Positions 61,095 through 64,000 of a DNA stretch of 64,000 nt are shown in pieces. The stretch lies in assembly GCF_002019795.1 (NCBI RefSeq), contig NZ_KV917381.1:636001-700000 (forward strand). The letters run 5' to 3'. This DNA comes from Bacillus alkalicellulosilyticus (lineage in GTDB: Bacteria; Bacillota; Bacilli; Bacillales; Bacillaceae_F). A program made the translations under genes and the position numbers. The notes beneath the pieces are model-generated. The model was given only the letters and a program-made list of their open reading frames with translations. It did not search any database and had not been told where the DNA came from. Position 1 is the stretch's first letter, and each line of letters begins with the position of its first letter.

Positions 61095-61466
61095 ATGTGG
61101 AATGTTGACGTACTTAATAAAGAGAAAAAGATTATTTCAATTGAATGGTCAGGAAAGGTGACTCCTGAGGAGGTTCTAGAAGCGAATGCTAAGTTGAAAG
61201 AGGGGATTACTTCTTTGCCATCTAAAGGGTTTGACGTTATTGTTAATATGTCTGATGTTACGGTATTGATTCAAGAGACGCAAAAAGAATTAGTCAAACA
61301 TCAGGCATGGTTGCTTGAGATGGGTATGAAACGTGCGGCCGTAGTCGTTAATGGAGCAGTAGCTAAAATGCAGTTAAAACGAACGGCTAGAGAATCTAGT
61401 CATGACAATGAATATCATTTTGAGACACCAGAAGAAGCATTACAGTTTTTAGAATCGAATGAGTAA
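61095..61466 (+). CDS. STAS/SpoIIAA-like small protein
   Basis: 123 residues, no signal or membrane segment. The alternating pattern of strands and helices (WNVDVLNKEKKIISIEWSGK, VTPEEVLEANAKLKEGI, FDVIVNMSDVTVLI, KRAAVVVNGAVAKMQLKRTA) fits a SpoIIAA/STAS-like fold of the type annotated in many Bacilli as hypothetical. No conserved phosphorylatable Ser can be pinpointed. A weak AGGGGAT ribosome site lies upstream. Monocistronic. Function unknown. Confidence 0.65.
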   Translation: MWNVDVLNKEKKIISIEWSGKVTPEEVLEANAKLKEGITSLPSKGFDVIVNMSDVTVLIQETQKELVKHQAWLLEMGMKRAAVVVNGAVAKMQLKRTARESSHDNEYHFETPEEALQFLESNE

Positions 61467-61485
61467 AAATGAAAGAGATAAAAAA

Positions 61486-61517
61486 GCTGATTCAAAAGGT
61501 ACCCCTTCTGAGTCAGC
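61486..61517. terminator. Bidirectional terminator
   Basis: GCTGATTCAAAAGG and CCTTCTGAGTCAGC form a stem with two mismatches between convergent genes, with A-rich left and T-rich right sides. Confidence 0.7.
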
Positions 61518-61529
61518 CTCATTTATTTA

Positions 61530-61658
61530 TTAGTAGTAACCGTAGCCTCCTCTTGGAGTCACATAAGCAGCTCCAATGATGATAAGAAGGATAAAGATTA
61601 CGATAATAAACGCAAATCCTCCAAAAGCAGCGCCTTTAGCTGGTGCAGCGTGAGTCAT
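61530..61658 (-). CDS. YjcZ-family sporulation peptide
   Basis: 42 residues: an Ala-rich start (MTHAAPAKGAAFGG), one membrane helix (FAFIIVIFILLIIIGAAYV) and a short GGYGYY tail. YjcZ-family peptides are small one-helix proteins linked to sporulation in Bacillus. GGAGAGGAGGG lies a few bases before the ATG. A paralogue lies immediately upstream. Confidence 0.85.
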   Translation of the reverse strand: MTHAAPAKGAAFGGFAFIIVIFILLIIIGAAYVTPRGGYGYY

Positions 61659-61690
61659 AGTTAACCCTCCTCTCCATGAAGTAATGTTGA

Positions 61691-61716
61691 AAAATGGGGA
61701 GAGTGCTCCCCATTTT
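61691..61716 (-). terminator. Terminator after the second YjcZ gene
   Basis: AAAATGGGGAG and CTCCCCATTTT form a perfect 11-bp stem with a 4-base loop, directly after the stop at 61719. This separates the two YjcZ genes. Confidence 0.85.
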
Positions 61717-61718
61717 AA

Positions 61719-61856
61719 TTAATATGCAGCTACATATGCTGACCCAATAATTACTAACAAAATAAATAGAACAAGAATTAACGCAAATCCTCCGATTCCT
61801 GGCGCAGCTGGAGCTGCTGCTACACCTGTTGGAGCACATCCAGGTACAACACCCAT
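61719..61856 (-). CDS. YjcZ-family sporulation peptide, paralogue
   Basis: 45 residues: MGVVPGCAPTGVAAAPAAPG, then GGFALILVLFILLVIIGSAY and VAAY. Same design as the neighbour, with a longer Ala/Pro lead containing one Cys. GAGGTGTTACC lies upstream. A strong terminator after it argues for separate transcripts. Confidence 0.85.
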   Translation of the reverse strand: MGVVPGCAPTGVAAAPAAPGIGGFALILVLFILLVIIGSAYVAAY

Positions 61857-62051
61857 GGTAACACCTCATTTCAATAAGTAATGTTTTAACTTACACTACT
61901 ACCCTATGTAATAAGGGCTCAATAGGTTTGGGTTTCATTCATATTTTTTAAAATTGGGATATAGCCCATTTTTCTGCCTTGTGGGATTAATCATTCGAAA
62001 GGTATAGCTCAAGACTTTTCCAACGGGACAAACTATACTTGTGCAAAAATG

Positions 62052-62070
62052 ATGTAAGTAAAGCTTACAT
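62052..62070. promoter_or_regulatory. Palindrome before the NarK-type gene
   Basis: ATGTAAG (62052-62058), TAAAG and CTTACAT (62064-62070) form a perfect 7-bp inverted repeat 68 bp before the start codon. It could be an operator for a nitrate- or NO-responsive regulator; none is identified. The rest of 61857-62138 shows nothing else. Confidence 0.4.
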
Positions 62071-62138
62071 GGTTACTGCATTCTCTGTTCTTGTTTGCCA
62101 TAATAAACCCAACGAGATAAGAAAAAGGTGGAGAGAAT

Positions 62139-63344
62139 ATGAAATTAGCAGACTTAAAGAAAAGTGGCCATGCGCCATCATTGCTTGCATCATTTTTATA
62201 CTTTGATATTAGCTTTATGATTTGGGTAATGTTAGGTGCATTAGGTGTCTACATTACAGCTGATTTTGGGTTAACGGCAGGACAAATTGGTCTTATCGTG
62301 GCCATTCCTATATTAGCAGGTTCAGTTTTTCGAATTATTATTGGTATACTCACTGACCGCATTGGTCCTAAGAAAACAGCGATTGGTGGAATGATTGTTA
62401 CGATGGTTCCATTACTGTGGGGTTGGTTGTTTGGCCATACAGTTGCTGAACTTTTCTTAATTGGTATCTTACTTGGGGTTGCTGGTGCGAGCTTCTCAGC
62501 AGCACTACCAATGGCAAGTCGTTGGTACCCACCTCATTTACAAGGGGTAGCAATGGGGATTGCGGGTGCAGGGAATAGTGGTACACTATTAGCTACTCTA
62601 TTTGGTCCTCGTTTAGCTGAACATGTTGGTTGGAATGGCGTATTTGGATTAGCTCTCATCCCGTTAGGATTAGTGTTGTTATCCTATTTCCTAATGGCAA
62701 AAGAGCCACCAAACCAACCTGCTCCCAAACCGGTGAAACAATATTTTTCAGTTTTAAAAGAAAAAGATACATGGTACTTTTGTTTATTATATAGTGTAAC
62801 ATTTGGTGGATTCGTTGGATTAGCTAGCTTTTTAAGTTATTTCTTCGTTTCTCAATATGGGGTATCAGCGGTTCGAGCAGGTGAATTTGTAACATTAGTT
62901 GTAGCCTCAGGAAGCTTTCTTCGTCCAGTCGGAGGGTTAATTGCTGATAAAATCGGCGGGGTGAAATTATTACAGTTTTTATTTGTCGGAATGGCCATTT
63001 GCATGTTCTGTGTTAGCTTACTTCCACCAATTGCATTGGTGACATTAGCGTTATTTTTAGGAATGGGTTTTCTAGGAATGGGAAATGGAGCCATATTCCA
63101 ATTGGTACCTCAACGTTTCCAAAAGGAAATCGGAATGGTAACAGGCATTGTAGGAGCTGCAGGAGGGATTGGTGGCTTCTTCCTACCAAACATTCTTGGA
63201 ACATTAAAGGATATGACTGGAACGTATGCATCTGGGTTTATTACATTTTCAATTATCGGTATCCTCGCTCTTGGATTATTAACACTAGCGCAAATTGGTT
63301 GGAGAAAACAATGGAAGCTTTCAGGTCAATCGGTAAAAATATAA
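62139..63344 (+). CDS. narK: Nitrate/nitrite transporter, NarK/NasA family (MFS)
   Basis: 401 residues with twelve membrane helices. The nitrate signature [20 protein letters not shown] lies in helix 5, with a second, weaker one in [19 protein letters not shown]. The early [13 protein letters not shown] and the [17 protein letters not shown] loop are typical of the family. It exchanges or imports nitrate and nitrite. AAAGGTGGAGAG precedes the ATG. No nitrate reductase gene lies in the window. Whether assimilation or respiration is served is open. Confidence 0.9.
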   Translation: MKLADLKKSGHAPSLLASFLYFDISFMIWVMLGALGVYITADFGLTAGQIGLIVAIPILAGSVFRIIIGILTDRIGPKKTAIGGMIVTMVPLLWGWLFGHTVAELFLIGILLGVAGASFSAALPMASRWYPPHLQGVAMGIAGAGNSGTLLATLFGPRLAEHVGWNGVFGLALIPLGLVLLSYFLMAKEPPNQPAPKPVKQYFSVLKEKDTWYFCLLYSVTFGGFVGLASFLSYFFVSQYGVSAVRAGEFVTLVVASGSFLRPVGGLIADKIGGVKLLQFLFVGMAICMFCVSLLPPIALVTLALFLGMGFLGMGNGAIFQLVPQRFQKEIGMVTGIVGAAGGIGGFFLPNILGTLKDMTGTYASGFITFSIIGILALGLLTLAQIGWRKQWKLSGQSVKI

Positions 63345-63349
63345 TGAAA

Positions 63350-63388
63350 AGCAGTCTCTGCTGTAGAGAAAGCAGGGGCTGTTTTTTT
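63350..63388 (+). terminator. Terminator of the transporter gene
   Basis: AGCAGTCTCTGC and GCAGGGGCTGTT form a stem with a few mismatches, followed by seven T residues. Confidence 0.75.
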
Positions 63389-63498
63389 GTCAGAAGGAAG
63401 CTAAGTACTTTAGAATAAATGCTGATAAAGCCCTATAGTCTTAGAAGTAATATGTTGCTAGAGTTGTTGATAATGAAGGAGAAGAGGAGAGGATACAT

Positions 63499-64000
63499 AT
63501 GGATGTAAGATATCCGATTGGAAAATTTCAAGTAGACGGAACGATTACCGAACAACAAATTGCTGAATGGATACAAGATATTTCTGAGCTCCCACAAAAA
63601 ATGTCAAAGCTGATAAGTGAATTAAGTGAGGACCAGTTGAATAGCTCATACCGTGATGGCGGGTGGACCGTTAAACAGGTCGTTCATCATGTGGCTGATA
63701 GTCATATGAATGCCTTTATTCGATTTAAACTGGCGTTGACAGAAGACAATCCGACAATTAAACCTTACTTCGAAGAACGGTGGGCTACTCTTTCAGACAC
63801 AACAGAAGCACCCGTTGCTCTTTCGTTATCAATTATTGAGGGGCTTCATCAGCGCTGGGTGATGTTACTTAATTCAAAGCCTGACCTTACAAAAACATTT
63901 TATCATCCAGAACTAGATCGTTCGATCCGGTTAGATGAAAATGTAGGGATGTACGCCTGGCATGGCAATCACCACCTTGCACATATAAAACTAGTACAAC
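63499..64000 (+). CDS. yfiT: YfiT-like DinB-superfamily metal-dependent hydrolase, 5' part only
   Basis: The first 167 codons, running off the right edge near the expected end (B. subtilis YfiT is about 170 residues). It opens MDVRYPIGKFQVDGTITEQQ and has the metal-binding histidines in WTVKQVVHHVADSHMNAFIR and YAWHGNHHLAHI, so the nickel/zinc site of the DinB/YfiT fold is intact. Members include bacillithiol transferases; the true substrate is not known here. GAGGAGAGG precedes the ATG. Not listed as a complete ORF because it has no stop in the window. Confidence 0.9.
   Translation, partial: MDVRYPIGKFQVDGTITEQQIAEWIQDISELPQKMSKLISELSEDQLNSSYRDGGWTVKQVVHHVADSHMNAFIRFKLALTEDNPTIKPYFEERWATLSDTTEAPVALSLSIIEGLHQRWVMLLNSKPDLTKTFYHPELDRSIRLDENVGMYAWHGNHHLAHIKLVQ

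Overview
The window looks like chromosome of an aerobic, endospore-forming, low-GC Gram-positive of the alkaliphilic Bacillaceae (Halalkalibacter/Bacillus-like). Evidence: AGGAGG-type ribosome binding sites, an Sda sporulation checkpoint peptide, CotF/YraG-type coat proteins, two YjcZ peptides, UgtP, YfiT, a CydABS/CydDC set, and GH5-CBM17/28 cellulases of the kind known from alkaliphilic Bacillus. The genus is an inference. I see no rRNA, tRNA, CRISPR array, transposase or phage gene.

Layout. 1-5143 (minus): 5' part of a sugar ABC binding lipoprotein and, upstream, a three-gene sensor (membrane-anchored sugar-binding protein, YesM/LytS-type kinase, YesN-type regulator), probably sensing xylose or a related sugar. 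5410-16000: sda, a DUF3995 protein, a membrane diguanylate cyclase, two divergent copies of a spore-coat gene pair next to an alcohol dehydrogenase, a methyltransferase, a nucleotidyltransferase, a DAO-type oxidase, a nitroreductase and a KinB-like kinase. 15694-21720: cytochrome bd operon cydA-cydB-cydS-cydD-cydC behind a Rex-like operator. 21795-31560: three tandem paralogous GH5 cellulases, one freely secreted and two sortase-anchored, with cre sites and long leaders. 31747-34290: ugtP, a YfhP-like hydrolase, a DUF4870 protein. 34461-40928 (minus): ABC importer operon with an alkaline-phosphatase-type enzyme, a PHP phosphoesterase and a DeoR regulator, probably for an organophosphate. 41184-43980: ABC exporter whose ATPase lacks a normal start codon, and a CHY zinc-finger protein. 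44137-49127 (minus): bioY behind a BirA-like operator, followed by acyl-CoA ligase, thiolase, two hotdog dehydratases and a ketoreductase (extended version of B. subtilis yhfUTS). 50060-54169: fhs, an SDR, and a histidine kinase broken by one in-frame TGA. 54410-58893: two GT2 enzymes, then secreted GDPD and alkaline phosphatase separated by a phased repeat array. 59263-64000: oligo-1,6-glucosidase under a LacI-type operator, a STAS-like protein, two YjcZ peptides, a NarK-type transporter and the 5' part of yfiT.

Themes: plant polysaccharide use (surface cellulases, sugar sensing, GH13, cre sites), phosphate scavenging from organic esters, low-oxygen respiration, and sporulation. The intergenic DNA is unusually rich in recurring inverted repeats. 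Two palindrome families (GAGG-TGGGACAAAAGG and GGGCACTG-AAAAGT types) recur about 13 times and are sometimes nested. A third, composite element keeps its flanks but carries a different, almost perfectly paired stem in each copy; this is the most novel-looking structure in the window.
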